Below are positions 23,238 to 32,040 of a stretch of 44,328 nucleotides of DNA, piece after piece. The notes under the pieces were generated by a model, which worked only from the letters and a program-made list of their open reading frames with translations, was not told where the DNA came from and searched no databases. The DNA comes from Candidatus Crickella caballi (lineage in GTDB: Bacteria; Bacillota; Clostridia; Peptostreptococcales; Anaerovoracaceae). The DNA is taken from NCBI GenBank assembly GCA_018064665.1, contig JAGHUV010000005.1:1-44328 (forward strand), written 5' to 3'. How positions within the stretch are numbered: position 1 is the stretch's first letter; every line of letters starts with the position of its first letter. Position numbers and translations under genes: made by a program.

Positions 23238-24353
23238 TTAAGCTTCTGCCTTTGCTGCTCTGATTGACTCAAGCAGCAGAGGTCCTACCTTGAACAGGTC
23301 GCCTACGATACCGTAGTCAGCGATTTCGAAGATAGGTGCAGCATCGTTCTTGTTAACTGCGATGATGCACTCTGACTCCTGCATTCCGGCCTTGTGCTGG
23401 ATAGCTCCGGAGATACCGAGTGCGATGTAAACCTTAGGATGTACAGTCTTTCCTGTCTGTCCTACCTGGTGGTCAGCTGAGATCCAGCCTGCATCTACAA
23501 CGGCACGGGATGATCCAACAACGCCGCCGAGCTCTTCAGCGATTTCCTCAGCGATCTTGATTCCGCCTTCAACGTCCTTGGCAATACCACGGCCAACGGA
23601 TACGATGAAGTCAGCACCGATCAGGTCTACCATCTTCTTAGCAGCCTTAACGATCTCAACAACCTCAGTGTGGATGTCAGATGCCTCAAGCTTGAACTCA
23701 GGATGAACGAGTTCACAAGCTGCAGCCTTAGCTTCGTCGAAAGCTCTCTTCTGCATTACGCCCGGACGAACTGTTGCCATGGCAGGTCTGAATCTTGGGC
23801 AAACGATAGTTGCCATCAGGTGTCCGCCGAAAGCAGGTCTTGTCATCTTGAGGTTAGTGTTTACGTCAAACATCTTAGTCTCGAAGTTTGTGTTGTCAAC
23901 GTCGAGTGATGATCCGTCACGCAGGAAGTTGATGTATCCGTTGAGGTCTACATCCAGGTGTGTACAGTCTGCACAAAGTCCTGTGTGAAGTCTTGCTGCA
24001 CAACGAGGAGCAAGGTCTCTTCCGATGTTGGAAGCTCCGAAGATCATGATCTCAGGCTTGTATTCCTGAACCATGTCAGCGATAACCTTAGTGTATCCGT
24101 CAGTTGTGTAGTTCTTGAGAAGAGGGCTGTCACATACGAGCACCTTATCTGCACCGTATCCGCCCAGTTCCTTAGCGATTCCGTCCATATCCTCGCCGAG
24201 CAGGATTCCGTGAAGTTCACATCCCAGCTCATCAGCAAGCTTACGGCCCTCGGAAATAAGTTCAAAAGTTGTAGGCATCATTTTGCCTTGACGCTGCTCA
24301 CAGAAAACCCATACATTCTTGAAGGCAGCAATATCAGCACTATTATAAGCCAT
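23238..24353 (-). CDS. etfA: Electron transfer flavoprotein alpha subunit
   Basis: 371 residues. The N-terminal alpha/beta domain starts KNVWVFCEQRQGKMMPTTFELISEG, and the C-terminal FAD domain shows VGRGIAKDVEGGIKIAEEIAEELGGVVGSSRAVVDAGW and HQVGQTGKTVHPKVYIALGISGAIQHKAGM, the classic EtfA signature. With EtfB and the adjacent acyl-CoA dehydrogenase it would reduce the enoyl-CoA, probably in an NADH-dependent electron-bifurcating complex as in Clostridia (inference). The start at 24353 has AAAGGAGG upstream; a TTG two codons before is not preferred. Confidence 0.96.
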   Translation of the reverse strand: MAYNSADIAAFKNVWVFCEQRQGKMMPTTFELISEGRKLADELGCELHGILLGEDMDGIAKELGGYGADKVLVCDSPLLKNYTTDGYTKVIADMVQEYKPEIMIFGASNIGRDLAPRCAARLHTGLCADCTHLDVDLNGYINFLRDGSSLDVDNTNFETKMFDVNTNLKMTRPAFGGHLMATIVCPRFRPAMATVRPGVMQKRAFDEAKAAACELVHPEFKLEASDIHTEVVEIVKAAKKMVDLIGADFIVSVGRGIAKDVEGGIKIAEEIAEELGGVVGSSRAVVDAGWISADHQVGQTGKTVHPKVYIALGISGAIQHKAGMQESECIIAVNKNDAAPIFEIADYGIVGDLFKVGPLLLESIRAAKAEA

Positions 24354-24367
24354 TTTCAATACCTCCT

Positions 24368-25168
24368 TTAAATGATGTGTTTGCTTGTCAGAATACCAAC
24401 AAGCTCGTCAGTTGTCTCTTTGCCGGAACCCTCAAGCATCATGCCAACACCCTTCTGTGGTGGAGTGAATGACTTGTAGATGTTAGTCGGGGATCCCTTG
24501 AGACCGATCGTAGTTGCATCGATAAGTTCGTGGTCCTTAAGAGCTTCGTAGTCCATAACCTTGAGCGGCATGTCCCAGCACTCCTCAGTTCCCTTAACTG
24601 TCATATATCTTGGAGTATTGAGTTCCTTGATGCAAGTGATCATGCAAGGTGTCTGAACCTTGACAACCATGTATCCGTCCTCAAGCATTCTGTTGATAGT
24701 AAGAGTATTTCCGTCCTTTACGATCTGTCCTGCATATGTAACCTGTGGAAGGTGAAGCTTCTCAGCGATCTGTGGTCCAACCTGTGCAGTATCTCCGTCG
24801 ATAGCCTGACGACCTGCAATGATGATATCTTCATCATCTACACCGTAAGTATCGATAGCAGCTGCGATGATCTGAGAAGTAGCATATGTATCGGAACCAC
24901 CGAATTCTCTTGCAGAAATCAGTACTGTCTCATCAACGCCCATAGCCATGAGCTCTCTGAGCATTCCTGCTGCAGGAGGAGGTCCCATTGTGAAAGCTAC
25001 AACCTTGTAGCCATACTCATCCTTGAGTGAGAGTGCAGCTTCGATAGCATTCAGGTCATCAGGGTTGATGATTGTCTGCATTGAAGCTCTGTCCAGTGTT
25101 CCGTCTGCCTTAACAGCAACCTTGCCGGAGGTATCAGGAACCTGCTTTACTGTAACTAAAATTTTCAT
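24368..25168 (-). CDS. etfB: Electron transfer flavoprotein beta subunit
   Basis: 266 residues with the EtfB start MKILVTVKQVPDTSGKVAVK, the ALSLKDEYGYKVVAFTMGPPPAA block and the GRQAIDGDTAQVGPQIAEKL signature that binds the nucleotide. In this family it carries AMP or the bifurcating FAD and takes up NADH. It lies directly between the acyl-CoA dehydrogenase and etfA genes, as in the isocaproate operon of Clostridioides and the phenylpropionate operon of C. sporogenes. Only 18 and 14 nt separate it from its neighbours. Confidence 0.96.
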   Translation of the reverse strand: MKILVTVKQVPDTSGKVAVKADGTLDRASMQTIINPDDLNAIEAALSLKDEYGYKVVAFTMGPPPAAGMLRELMAMGVDETVLISAREFGGSDTYATSQIIAAAIDTYGVDDEDIIIAGRQAIDGDTAQVGPQIAEKLHLPQVTYAGQIVKDGNTLTINRMLEDGYMVVKVQTPCMITCIKELNTPRYMTVKGTEECWDMPLKVMDYEALKDHELIDATTIGLKGSPTNIYKSFTPPQKGVGMMLEGSGKETTDELVGILTSKHII

Positions 25169-25186
25169 ATTCCTTTTTCCCCCTTT

Positions 25187-26329
25187 CTACTTAAGCAATG
25201 CGCTGGAAATAACAACTTCCTGAATCTGGCTTGTTCCCTCGAAGATACTCATGATACGAGCGTCTCTGTAGATTCTCTCTACCTTGTACTCTCTGATGTA
25301 TCCGTATCCGCCGTGGATCTGTACTGCCTTGTATGCGCATCTGTTTGCAGCCTCTGCTGCGAAGAACTTAGCAATTGAGCATGCCTTGCTTGCTTCCGGA
25401 TCACCTGCATCCTTGAGCATAGCTGCGTGCCATACCAGCTGTCTTGCAGCCTCTACGTCAGCAGCCATCTCAGCGAGCATAAAGCTTACACCCTGGAAAT
25501 CAGCGATCTTGCGTCCGAACTGCTTTCTTTCCTTGGAGTACTTAACAGCCTCATCCAGAGCAGACTGTGCAACACCTGTTGACATAGCTGCAACACCAAG
25601 TCTTCCTCCGTCCAGAGTCTTCATAGCATACTGGAAGCCCTTGTGGAGAGGTCCCAGAAGTCTTTCCTTAGGTACTCTTACGTCTTCGAATACTACGTCG
25701 CATGTAGGATATCCGTTGATACCCATCTTCTTCTCAGGTGCTCCGAGTGATACGCCTTCGCTGTCCATGTCAACGATGAACATTGAGATTCCGCGTGAAC
25801 CCTTAGCTGAAAGATCTGTCTTTGCGAAAACAACGATCCAGTCTGCCATAGGAGCTCCGGAGATGAAGCACTTACGTCCGTTCAGGATGAAGTCATCGCC
25901 GTCAGCAACAGCTGTTGTGTTAGTTCCGCCTGCATCTGAACCTGCGCCAGGCTCAGTCAGTCCGAATACCATGATCTTCTCGCCTCTTGCTACTGGAGGA
26001 AGGAACTCTGCCTTCTGCTCCTTAGTACCTGCAAGCATGATAGGGCCGCCGCCCAGTGAGTTGGAAGTATTAGCATAGATCGAAAGAACTGCGTCCTGTC
26101 TTGCCAGTTCCTCTACCATCAGGCAGTAAGTGAGGCTGTCTGCGCCGCCACCGCCGTACTCAGCAGGGATCTTAACTCCCATGAATCCGTACTTAGCCAT
26201 CTTCTTATGGATGTCCCAGTTAAATTCTCCTGTTTCATCCAGTTCGTCCTGCAGTTCCTTAGTGAACTCTGTCTCAGCGAATTCGCGGAAGAGTTTCTGC
26301 TGCAGAGCATGTTTCTGATCAAGAATCAT
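25187..26329 (-). CDS. acdB: Acyl-CoA dehydrogenase (enoyl-CoA reductase)
   Basis: 380 residues, a flavin-dependent dehydrogenase. GLTEPGAGSDAGG (123-135) is the FAD-binding signature, RKQFGRKIADFQ is the usual mid-protein block and the catalytic Glu lies in IFEGTSQIQ (about residue 364). In the operon it should run in the reductive direction, converting 2-enoyl-CoA (for example isocaprenoyl-CoA or cinnamoyl-CoA) to the saturated acyl-CoA with EtfAB. The gene symbol follows the homologous operon in Clostridioides. The ATG has AAGGAGG upstream. Confidence 0.93.
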   Translation of the reverse strand: MILDQKHALQQKLFREFAETEFTKELQDELDETGEFNWDIHKKMAKYGFMGVKIPAEYGGGGADSLTYCLMVEELARQDAVLSIYANTSNSLGGGPIMLAGTKEQKAEFLPPVARGEKIMVFGLTEPGAGSDAGGTNTTAVADGDDFILNGRKCFISGAPMADWIVVFAKTDLSAKGSRGISMFIVDMDSEGVSLGAPEKKMGINGYPTCDVVFEDVRVPKERLLGPLHKGFQYAMKTLDGGRLGVAAMSTGVAQSALDEAVKYSKERKQFGRKIADFQGVSFMLAEMAADVEAARQLVWHAAMLKDAGDPEASKACSIAKFFAAEAANRCAYKAVQIHGGYGYIREYKVERIYRDARIMSIFEGTSQIQEVVISSALLK

Positions 26330-26344
26330 ATATTTCCTCCTTGT

Positions 26345-27346
26345 TTATTGTGGAATCTCGTGGCTTGACTTACCTTCAGTCAGAACCTCGTAGATACTGT
26401 TAACGCCGCACTCAGCCATCTGCTCAGCAGCTTCTTCTGTGAAGAATGCCATATGCGGAGTATGAACAAAATTAACGAATGAACGCAGATATTTGAGCTT
26501 GAACCAAGGCATTCCCTCAGTCTTAACAATATCTTCGTTGTGTGGTACGTGGATGATTCCTGTTTCGCCAGGGAAAGCGTCCATATACATTGCACCGATC
26601 TTCTCAGTTTCCATTCCCTCGATGATAGCATCGATATCAACGAGCTCGCCACGAGCATTGTCGATAAGGATAACGCCGTCCTTCATCTTGGACAGAGCTT
26701 CCTTGTTGATCATGCCTGTTGTGCTTGGCAGAAGTGGTGTGTGAATTGTGATAACGTCGGACTCAGCATAGATAGTGTCAAGGTCAACATACTCAGCGTA
26801 TTCCTTAACAGCATCGTTCTGATATACATCATATGCCAGAATCTTACATCCGAAGCTTGAGAGGAGCTTGCAAACTGTGAATCCAATCTTGCCGGTGCCC
26901 ATGACACCAACAGTCATTGTGCGGAGCTCTCTTCCCATCTTTCCCTTGAGTGTGAAGTCGTTATCATCTGTGTTGTACAGAGCCTTCTTGAACTTTCTGA
27001 TTGAGATCAGAATGGACATTACTGTGTACTCTGCAACTCCGTTAGGTGCATATGCTCCGTTGCACAGCTTGAATCCAAGCTTGCGAGCATACTCAACGTT
27101 CATGTGGTTGTAACCTACACATCTTGAAGCCAGAACCTGTACTCCATATCCCTTAAGTGTGTCAAGAACCTCGTTGCTGTAAGTGGACTGTCCGAGAGTA
27201 GTAACTCCGTCAGCTCCTTCAGCCATTCCTACAGTAGTAGCATCCAGATTTGCTCCTGTGCTTACGAGTTCGATTCCGTACTTTTTGCAAAGTCCCTCAA
27301 TTACAGGAACTTCATCAGGTCTTACTTCATATGCAGCAATTTTCAT
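26345..27346 (-). CDS. ldhA: D-2-hydroxyacid dehydrogenase (ldhA/fldH type)
   Basis: 333 residues of the D-specific 2-hydroxyacid dehydrogenase family. GVMGTGKIG (147-155) is the NAD-binding loop; Arg232 (in ARGELVD), Glu261 (in GETG) and His298 (in HTPHMA) form the catalytic set. It would reduce the 2-oxo acid made by the aminotransferase to the (R)-2-hydroxy acid with NADH. Whether it prefers 2-oxoisocaproate or phenylpyruvate cannot be told. The position after hadA differs from Clostridioides, where ldhA is first in the operon. Confidence 0.92.
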   Translation of the reverse strand: MKIAAYEVRPDEVPVIEGLCKKYGIELVSTGANLDATTVGMAEGADGVTTLGQSTYSNEVLDTLKGYGVQVLASRCVGYNHMNVEYARKLGFKLCNGAYAPNGVAEYTVMSILISIRKFKKALYNTDDNDFTLKGKMGRELRTMTVGVMGTGKIGFTVCKLLSSFGCKILAYDVYQNDAVKEYAEYVDLDTIYAESDVITIHTPLLPSTTGMINKEALSKMKDGVILIDNARGELVDIDAIIEGMETEKIGAMYMDAFPGETGIIHVPHNEDIVKTEGMPWFKLKYLRSFVNFVHTPHMAFFTEEAAEQMAECGVNSIYEVLTEGKSSHEIPQ

Positions 27347-27390
27347 TTTTTATTCTCCTTTGACTTATAGTATTTGATTTATCTTCAGAA

Positions 27391-28632
27391 TTACTTTAAA
27401 TCGGAAGGCATAGGTACTGCAGCACCTGCCTCATACATTGCCTTAATTTCTTCTTCGCTGTATCCGTACTCTTTCAGAACTTCCTCAGTGTGCTCTCCAG
27501 GAAGCGGTCCTCTCTTGTACTCAGGGAGTCCGATCTCCTCGAACATCATTGGAGGTCTTACGAGAGTTCTCTTGTTACCATTCTCGTATTCCATCTCATA
27601 GAAGATGTTGGAAGCCCATGCCTGCTTATCCTCAAGCAGCTCGTCCCAGTTCTGAGCAACTGCGTATGGCAGGTCGTTCTCGTCGAAGATCTTGCACCAC
27701 TCTTCGCATGTCTTGGATCCGATCAGCTCAACCAGGAAGTCATAGAACTCCTGCTTGTTAGCCTGAAGTGCAGCCTGTGGGTAGAATCTAGGGTCATCTA
27801 CGAGTTCCTCATGTCCTACAGCCTTTACGAAGATAGGATAATGTCTGTCGTACTGTGGCATAGCCATCTGGAACCATCTTCCGTCCTTAGTCTTGTGGCA
27901 TACTACCAGTGGATTAGCAAGAGTGGATCTCTTCATAGGGAACTGAGTCGACTCTGCGCCGTACTGTGAAGCCTGGAGCATCAGGGAGATATCCCATACA
28001 GCACTGTGGAACAGTGATACAACGACCTTGTCTCCTTCGCCTGTCATCTTTGCTCTGAACAGTGCAGCAAGAACTCCTGCAGCCAGGTTCATTGATACCT
28101 GGTGATCGCCGAATCCCTGAACTGTCAGCATTGGAGCGGAATCACTGTCTCTGAGTGGTCCGAGTACTCCGCCGCGAGCATAGAATGCTGTGAAATCGAA
28201 TCCAGGCAGATCCTTGTCAGGACCGATCTCGCCGTATCCTGAAATATATCCGAATACGAGTGAAGGATACTTAGCATGGAGTGTCTCATAATCAAATCCC
28301 ATTCTCTTAAGCGGGCTCTGTCTCATGTTGGTGATGAATACATCAGCCTCGGAGATCAGCTTATCAAGAACGTCATGGCCTTCCTGTGTCTTGGTGTTCA
28401 GCATGATTCCTCTCTTGCCTGCGTTCTCGAGGTCAAAAGAAGTGTTCTCGAAATGAGTAAGAGGTCTTCCTTCATTTACTGCTGTAAATCTCAGTGGGTC
28501 CATGTTAGGAGCCTCAACCTTGATTACGTCAGCACCGAGGTCAGCAAGAACTCTTGCAGTACAAGGAGCTGCGATGAAAGTAGAAAGCTCTACGACCTTG
28601 ACTCCCTTTAAAGGTAATGTTTTTTCGCTCAT
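27391..28632 (-). CDS. hadA: Family III CoA transferase (HadA/FldA type)
   Basis: 413 residues of the CaiB/BaiF class. The block PGFDFTAFYARGGVLG provides the catalytic Asp146, to which CoA is transiently attached as a mixed anhydride. The N-terminal VKVVELSTFIAAPCTARVLADLGADVIKVE is the family opening. It moves CoA from an acyl-CoA product to the (R)-2-hydroxy acid, so that dehydration can follow and the operon product is released as free acid. GGAGG precedes the ATG. Assigned from the operon context together with sequence. Confidence 0.93.
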   Translation of the reverse strand: MSEKTLPLKGVKVVELSTFIAAPCTARVLADLGADVIKVEAPNMDPLRFTAVNEGRPLTHFENTSFDLENAGKRGIMLNTKTQEGHDVLDKLISEADVFITNMRQSPLKRMGFDYETLHAKYPSLVFGYISGYGEIGPDKDLPGFDFTAFYARGGVLGPLRDSDSAPMLTVQGFGDHQVSMNLAAGVLAALFRAKMTGEGDKVVVSLFHSAVWDISLMLQASQYGAESTQFPMKRSTLANPLVVCHKTKDGRWFQMAMPQYDRHYPIFVKAVGHEELVDDPRFYPQAALQANKQEFYDFLVELIGSKTCEEWCKIFDENDLPYAVAQNWDELLEDKQAWASNIFYEMEYENGNKRTLVRPPMMFEEIGLPEYKRGPLPGEHTEEVLKEYGYSEEEIKAMYEAGAAVPMPSDLK

Positions 28633-28647
28633 TTTTTTCCTCCTATA

Positions 28648-29763
28648 TTACATTGACAGCAGGTCCTTGAATGTCTCGAGGTTAGTTCTCACCTGCTCGA
28701 AACGTGTCATCTGTCTGTCAATTTCTACCTGTGTTACAGGAATGCCTGCCTTCTCGCAAGCCTTCTTGATCATTACGTAGTCAAACTCTTCAGGATCGCA
28801 GAACTTGGTCATTACGATGATCACGCCCTTCGCCTCTCTTGCCTTGGCTGTCTCAACGATCCAGTCAACTCTAGGCTTCTCCTGATTGTAGAGAACGCTG
28901 CAGTTATCCATTGCTGCAAACTTCTCTGCCAAAGCATACATTGCATCGTCACCTGCAGGTACGTCTGTGCGATACTGTCTTGACTGAGCTGCAACATCGT
29001 CTGCTACGATGCTGAATCCGAGTCCGTCGAAAATCTCGTTGAGTGCAGGTGCATCTGTAAGAATTCCGGAAACCACTACAGGCAGTTCAGCTGCAGTCTT
29101 CTCGTTCTTCTCGATTTCAGAGATAAGCTCTTCTACTAATGCAGTATGCTCTTCCTTAGTCATGAAGAATGCACTCTTGTAGATGTCGCTTCTCTCAGCT
29201 GCTGTGATCTCAGCATGCTCAGCAAGCACTTCATCGAGCTTACGCATTGCTGCGTTGTGCTTATTGTAAATCTCGTTGGATGCAGCCAGTGCAGCGTTAT
29301 CAAACTTACCGCCGGCAGCCTCGAGATCCTTGGCAACTCTTTCATATCCTGCTTTGGTGAACCTGATGCCGTACTCAGGCTTTCTGTTCTGCGGATATGT
29401 CATAGGAATGAAAGGAATATCCTTAACCGCGTATTTCCAGTTCTCTCCGAGAGTCTTGAGTGTATCGCAAAGTGAAGGAATAACGATTGCACTTGCACCG
29501 TCATATGCTCCCTTGATACCGAGCTCAAGAATCGACTGAACGATGGAGCAGAGAAATGCAGGGCAGTATTCTTTAGCTCTGTCGATCTCGGTATCTGCAC
29601 CCCATACTCCCATAGGCACAAAGCCCATGGAGTGGATCAGCTCTTCCGGTGTATATACAGGAGCTGCAAGAACGACCTTCTTGCCCTCTGCTATGTATTT
29701 GTCCATCTGTGCACGAGGATCAGCTGCCACCTCGTGGAATTTTTTCATAATTTCACTTGTCAT
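28648..29763 (-). CDS. hadC: 2-hydroxyacyl-CoA dehydratase, small (beta) subunit
   Basis: 371 residues. Cysteine-containing motifs YCPAFLCS, PSLCDTLK and TKFCDPEEFDY are those that bind the [4Fe-4S] cluster in the beta subunits of HadBC/FldBC/HgdAB dehydratases. With HadB it removes water from (R)-2-hydroxyacyl-CoA through a ketyl radical. The start ATG at 29763 is preferred, six nt after AAGGAGG, over a GTG two codons earlier. Transcribed between hadB and hadA. Confidence 0.94.
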   Translation of the reverse strand: MTSEIMKKFHEVAADPRAQMDKYIAEGKKVVLAAPVYTPEELIHSMGFVPMGVWGADTEIDRAKEYCPAFLCSIVQSILELGIKGAYDGASAIVIPSLCDTLKTLGENWKYAVKDIPFIPMTYPQNRKPEYGIRFTKAGYERVAKDLEAAGGKFDNAALAASNEIYNKHNAAMRKLDEVLAEHAEITAAERSDIYKSAFFMTKEEHTALVEELISEIEKNEKTAAELPVVVSGILTDAPALNEIFDGLGFSIVADDVAAQSRQYRTDVPAGDDAMYALAEKFAAMDNCSVLYNQEKPRVDWIVETAKAREAKGVIIVMTKFCDPEEFDYVMIKKACEKAGIPVTQVEIDRQMTRFEQVRTNLETFKDLLSM

Positions 29764-29774
29764 AGCCACCCTCC

Positions 29775-31001
29775 TTACTTATTTGCTTCCATGATTTCCA
29801 TCAGACCCTGAACTCTTGTGTCGTACTGAGCCTCTGAGAAGTTTCTCGGGTCTGCCTGGTCTCCGTCAAAGCTTGCAACCGGAATTCCACATGCTTCGCC
29901 GATCTGACGGCTCATCTCAGGCATGAATCCGCTCCAGAGCTTGCAGGAACGGTTGGTGTGTACCAGCAGTCCTTCAACACTGTCGTCCTTGCAGAGCTTG
30001 ATTCTCTTATCTCTTGCCTTCTCAAGATTGATTGCGTTAGGAACACTGCAGTATGCAGCGATCATCTCATCGAAGGAGCTGTAGTCGAAGCCGAATGCAT
30101 CAGCATAGATAGTTGTTACCATGTTGATACCGCGGCTCTTAAGTCCCTTGGATGTTGCTCTGAGGTATGGCCAGCAGGCGATACCCTCGAACATGATTCT
30201 GTATTTCTCTTCTTCACGGAATGTGCTTACGCCCTTCTCGTGGTTTTCTTTGTACTCCTTGAGAAGTGTTTCCATTGCCTCAGCTGCCTCTTCCTTACCA
30301 CGTGCAGTTACCATTACTGCCATGTGGTTCAGCAGGTCAAAGCCGTTGAATGGTGAAGGTGTCCAATGAGCTTCTCCTGTTGCAGCAAGCCATGCTTTGC
30401 TTGATCTGCAGCTGAAGCCTGTAACCTCTTCGAACTTCTTGTCATCCCACTTGATGTTGAATAAATCTTCAAGCTGATGAACTGCGTCCCAGAACTGTGC
30501 ACCGACATAATCGATGATTGCCTGTCCTACTTCGTAGTCAGGGTTGAACGGAATGTCTAAAATAATCATTGGGATATTGAGTTCCTGTGCAAGGTTCTCA
30601 TACCACTTGATCATGCAATTGCAGATGTTGTTGCAGCACAGCAGTACATCCGGCATTGCTACATCCTGTTCAGGACACTCCTTCAATTTGGCATAAGCCA
30701 GACTTACTCTTGCATAAGCGCAGATATCGTTGGAATATCCCTCTGCCTCTGCTACATCGCACATTCTCTCTCCGGCTCCTCTTGCAGCGATTCCTGCTGC
30801 CTGGTTTTCCGGATAAACAGTTGCGATACCGAGAGTTTCAGGAATTTCTACAGGAAAGTTACTGGAAACCCATGCAACAGGCTTTCCCTGCTTCTTGGCT
30901 TCGATTGCATTTACGTAAGCGTCTCCTGCAATCTTGCCAAGCTTGTACTTGGCTGAATTAGGATCCACCGGGCGCGGAGCCTTTTTTACTTCTTCTGCCA
31001 T
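29775..31001 (-). CDS. hadB: 2-hydroxyacyl-CoA dehydratase, large (alpha) subunit
   Basis: 408 residues, paralogue of the beta subunit. Cys81, Cys94, LLCCNNICNCMIKW (Cys122/123/127/129) and HTNRSCKLWSGFMPEM are cysteine positions of the alpha subunit, which binds a [4Fe-4S] cluster and the substrate. Family members catalyse alpha,beta-dehydration of 2-hydroxyisocaproyl-CoA or phenyllactyl-CoA once reduced by the activator. AAAGGAGG precedes the ATG. It follows hadI by 46 nt. Confidence 0.94.
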   Translation of the reverse strand: MAEEVKKAPRPVDPNSAKYKLGKIAGDAYVNAIEAKKQGKPVAWVSSNFPVEIPETLGIATVYPENQAAGIAARGAGERMCDVAEAEGYSNDICAYARVSLAYAKLKECPEQDVAMPDVLLCCNNICNCMIKWYENLAQELNIPMIILDIPFNPDYEVGQAIIDYVGAQFWDAVHQLEDLFNIKWDDKKFEEVTGFSCRSSKAWLAATGEAHWTPSPFNGFDLLNHMAVMVTARGKEEAAEAMETLLKEYKENHEKGVSTFREEEKYRIMFEGIACWPYLRATSKGLKSRGINMVTTIYADAFGFDYSSFDEMIAAYCSVPNAINLEKARDKRIKLCKDDSVEGLLVHTNRSCKLWSGFMPEMSRQIGEACGIPVASFDGDQADPRNFSEAQYDTRVQGLMEIMEANK

Positions 31002-31047
31002 TTGCTGTTCCTCCTTTGGTATTAATAGGTTTCGATATTACGAAACA

Positions 31048-31815
31048 TTATTTATTTGCATATATCGATGCTCCTATAGCACCGAAATATTGTGCGCGTG
31101 AATCATATTCAATATTTACGCCGAGCTTCTCTGCGAGTGAATTGCGAAGATACTCATTAGCAGCAACTCCACCTGACATACAGACTCTTTCCTTAACCTG
31201 GATTCTTCTGACCAAAGCTCCCACTCTTGTCGCAACGCTTTCACAGATACCTGCGACGAGGTCGGCTCTTCCTACTCCATTTGCAAGCTGGCTGATTACC
31301 TCGGATTCAGCGAAAACAGTGCAGGTGCTGGAGATCGAAGCCGGCTCGCTTGACTCCATTGCGCATGCGGATAAATCCGAAATATCCATCTTCAGTATGT
31401 TGGCCATGACCTCGAGGAAGCGTCCGGTTCCGGCTGCGCATTTATCGTTCATAATAAAATTGGACATTTTGCCTTGGTCGTTCAAGCATATAGCCTTGGC
31501 ATCCTGTCCACCGATATCAATTATTGTTCTAAGCTCATCTCCAAAGATGTAATAGGCTCCGAGCGCGTGGCATGTCAACTCACTGACCTCAGCGTCAGCT
31601 TCCTGATAGTTCATTCGTCCGTAGCCTGTAACAACAGTTCTTGCGATATCCTCCTGAGAAAGGCCGGATTTCTCCCATATAGCCTTGAGAGCTGTTTCAG
31701 GGCCGTCAGTTCCCATTCCGCCCACGCAAAGAGAAGTAGCAACAAGCTCTGTTCCATCCTTCATAATTGCGCATTTTGATGTTGTTGATCCGATATCTAT
31801 TCCCAGCGTATACAT
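31048..31815 (-). CDS. hadI: 2-hydroxyacyl-CoA dehydratase activator (archerase ATPase)
   Basis: 255 residues of the ASKHA/BCR-type ATPase family. GIDIGSTTSKCAIMKDG is the phosphate-1 loop; Cys126 (in NDKCAAGTGRF) and Cys165 (in TCTVFAES) are the two ligands each monomer gives to the [4Fe-4S] cluster shared across the homodimer. ATP-driven, it injects one electron into HadBC to start many turnovers. It is the first gene of the operon here. Unusually, no Shine-Dalgarno sequence precedes the ATG; instead an attenuator hairpin and a small upstream frame ending 4 nt before it are found. Confidence 0.95.
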   Translation of the reverse strand: MYTLGIDIGSTTSKCAIMKDGTELVATSLCVGGMGTDGPETALKAIWEKSGLSQEDIARTVVTGYGRMNYQEADAEVSELTCHALGAYYIFGDELRTIIDIGGQDAKAICLNDQGKMSNFIMNDKCAAGTGRFLEVMANILKMDISDLSACAMESSEPASISSTCTVFAESEVISQLANGVGRADLVAGICESVATRVGALVRRIQVKERVCMSGGVAANEYLRNSLAEKLGVNIEYDSRAQYFGAIGASIYANK

Positions 31816-31819
31816 ATTG

Positions 31820-31906
31820 TTAAATAAAAAACTCGCTTTTATGCGAGTTCCGTAATACCATACAACACAACCTCATATAAACGTAACTCGTAAAATCGTG
31901 TTCCAT
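31820..31906 (-). other. Small upstream reading frame (28 codons) spanning the leader terminator
   Basis: ATG at 31906, beginning MEHDFTSYVYMRLCC, with a stop (TAA) 4 nt before the hadI ATG. It reads straight through the terminator hairpin. No good ribosome binding site is seen, so its translation is uncertain; if translated it would disrupt the hairpin and couple to hadI. Confidence 0.25.
31830..31849 (-). terminator. Attenuator-like terminator immediately before hadI
   Basis: Minus-strand hairpin AACTCGC / GCGAGTT with a 6-nt loop followed by TTTTATTTAAC, ending only about 10 nt before the hadI start and in the place of the ribosome binding site. A 5' segment ACGAGTTACG (about 31883-31892) could pair with the AACTCG arm as an antiterminator. 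Confidence 0.7.
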
Positions 31907-31969
31907 GATTTAGTATTCAAGTGATAACTTATAAGATAGTTAAAGAAATAACATCTTTCACCACTTGTG

Positions 31970-31997
31970 ATTATACTATCTGATATTTTTTTGTCAA
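31970..31997 (-). promoter_or_regulatory. Promoter of the 2-hydroxyacyl-CoA dehydratase operon
   Basis: Minus-strand TTGACA (31992-31997) and TATAAT (31970-31975), both consensus, separated by 16 bp. The transcript would start near 31963, giving a leader of about 150 nt before hadI. Confidence 0.85.
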
Positions 31998-32040
31998 CGA
32001 ATATGATTGTATTTACATGTACTTTTACAAAGCTGCTTTC

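Noticed and set aside
31944..31965. Leader peptide Met-Leu-Phe-Leu in the dehydratase operon leader
   Set aside because: Four codons with a poor ribosome binding site are likely by chance; mentioned in a finding but not annotated as a gene.
31850..31969. Classical T-box riboswitch before hadI
   Set aside because: Only a weak likeness to the T-box word (TGGTATTACGG) is visible, the leader is too short and I cannot find a stem I with specifier loop. Kept only as an attenuator-like leader.
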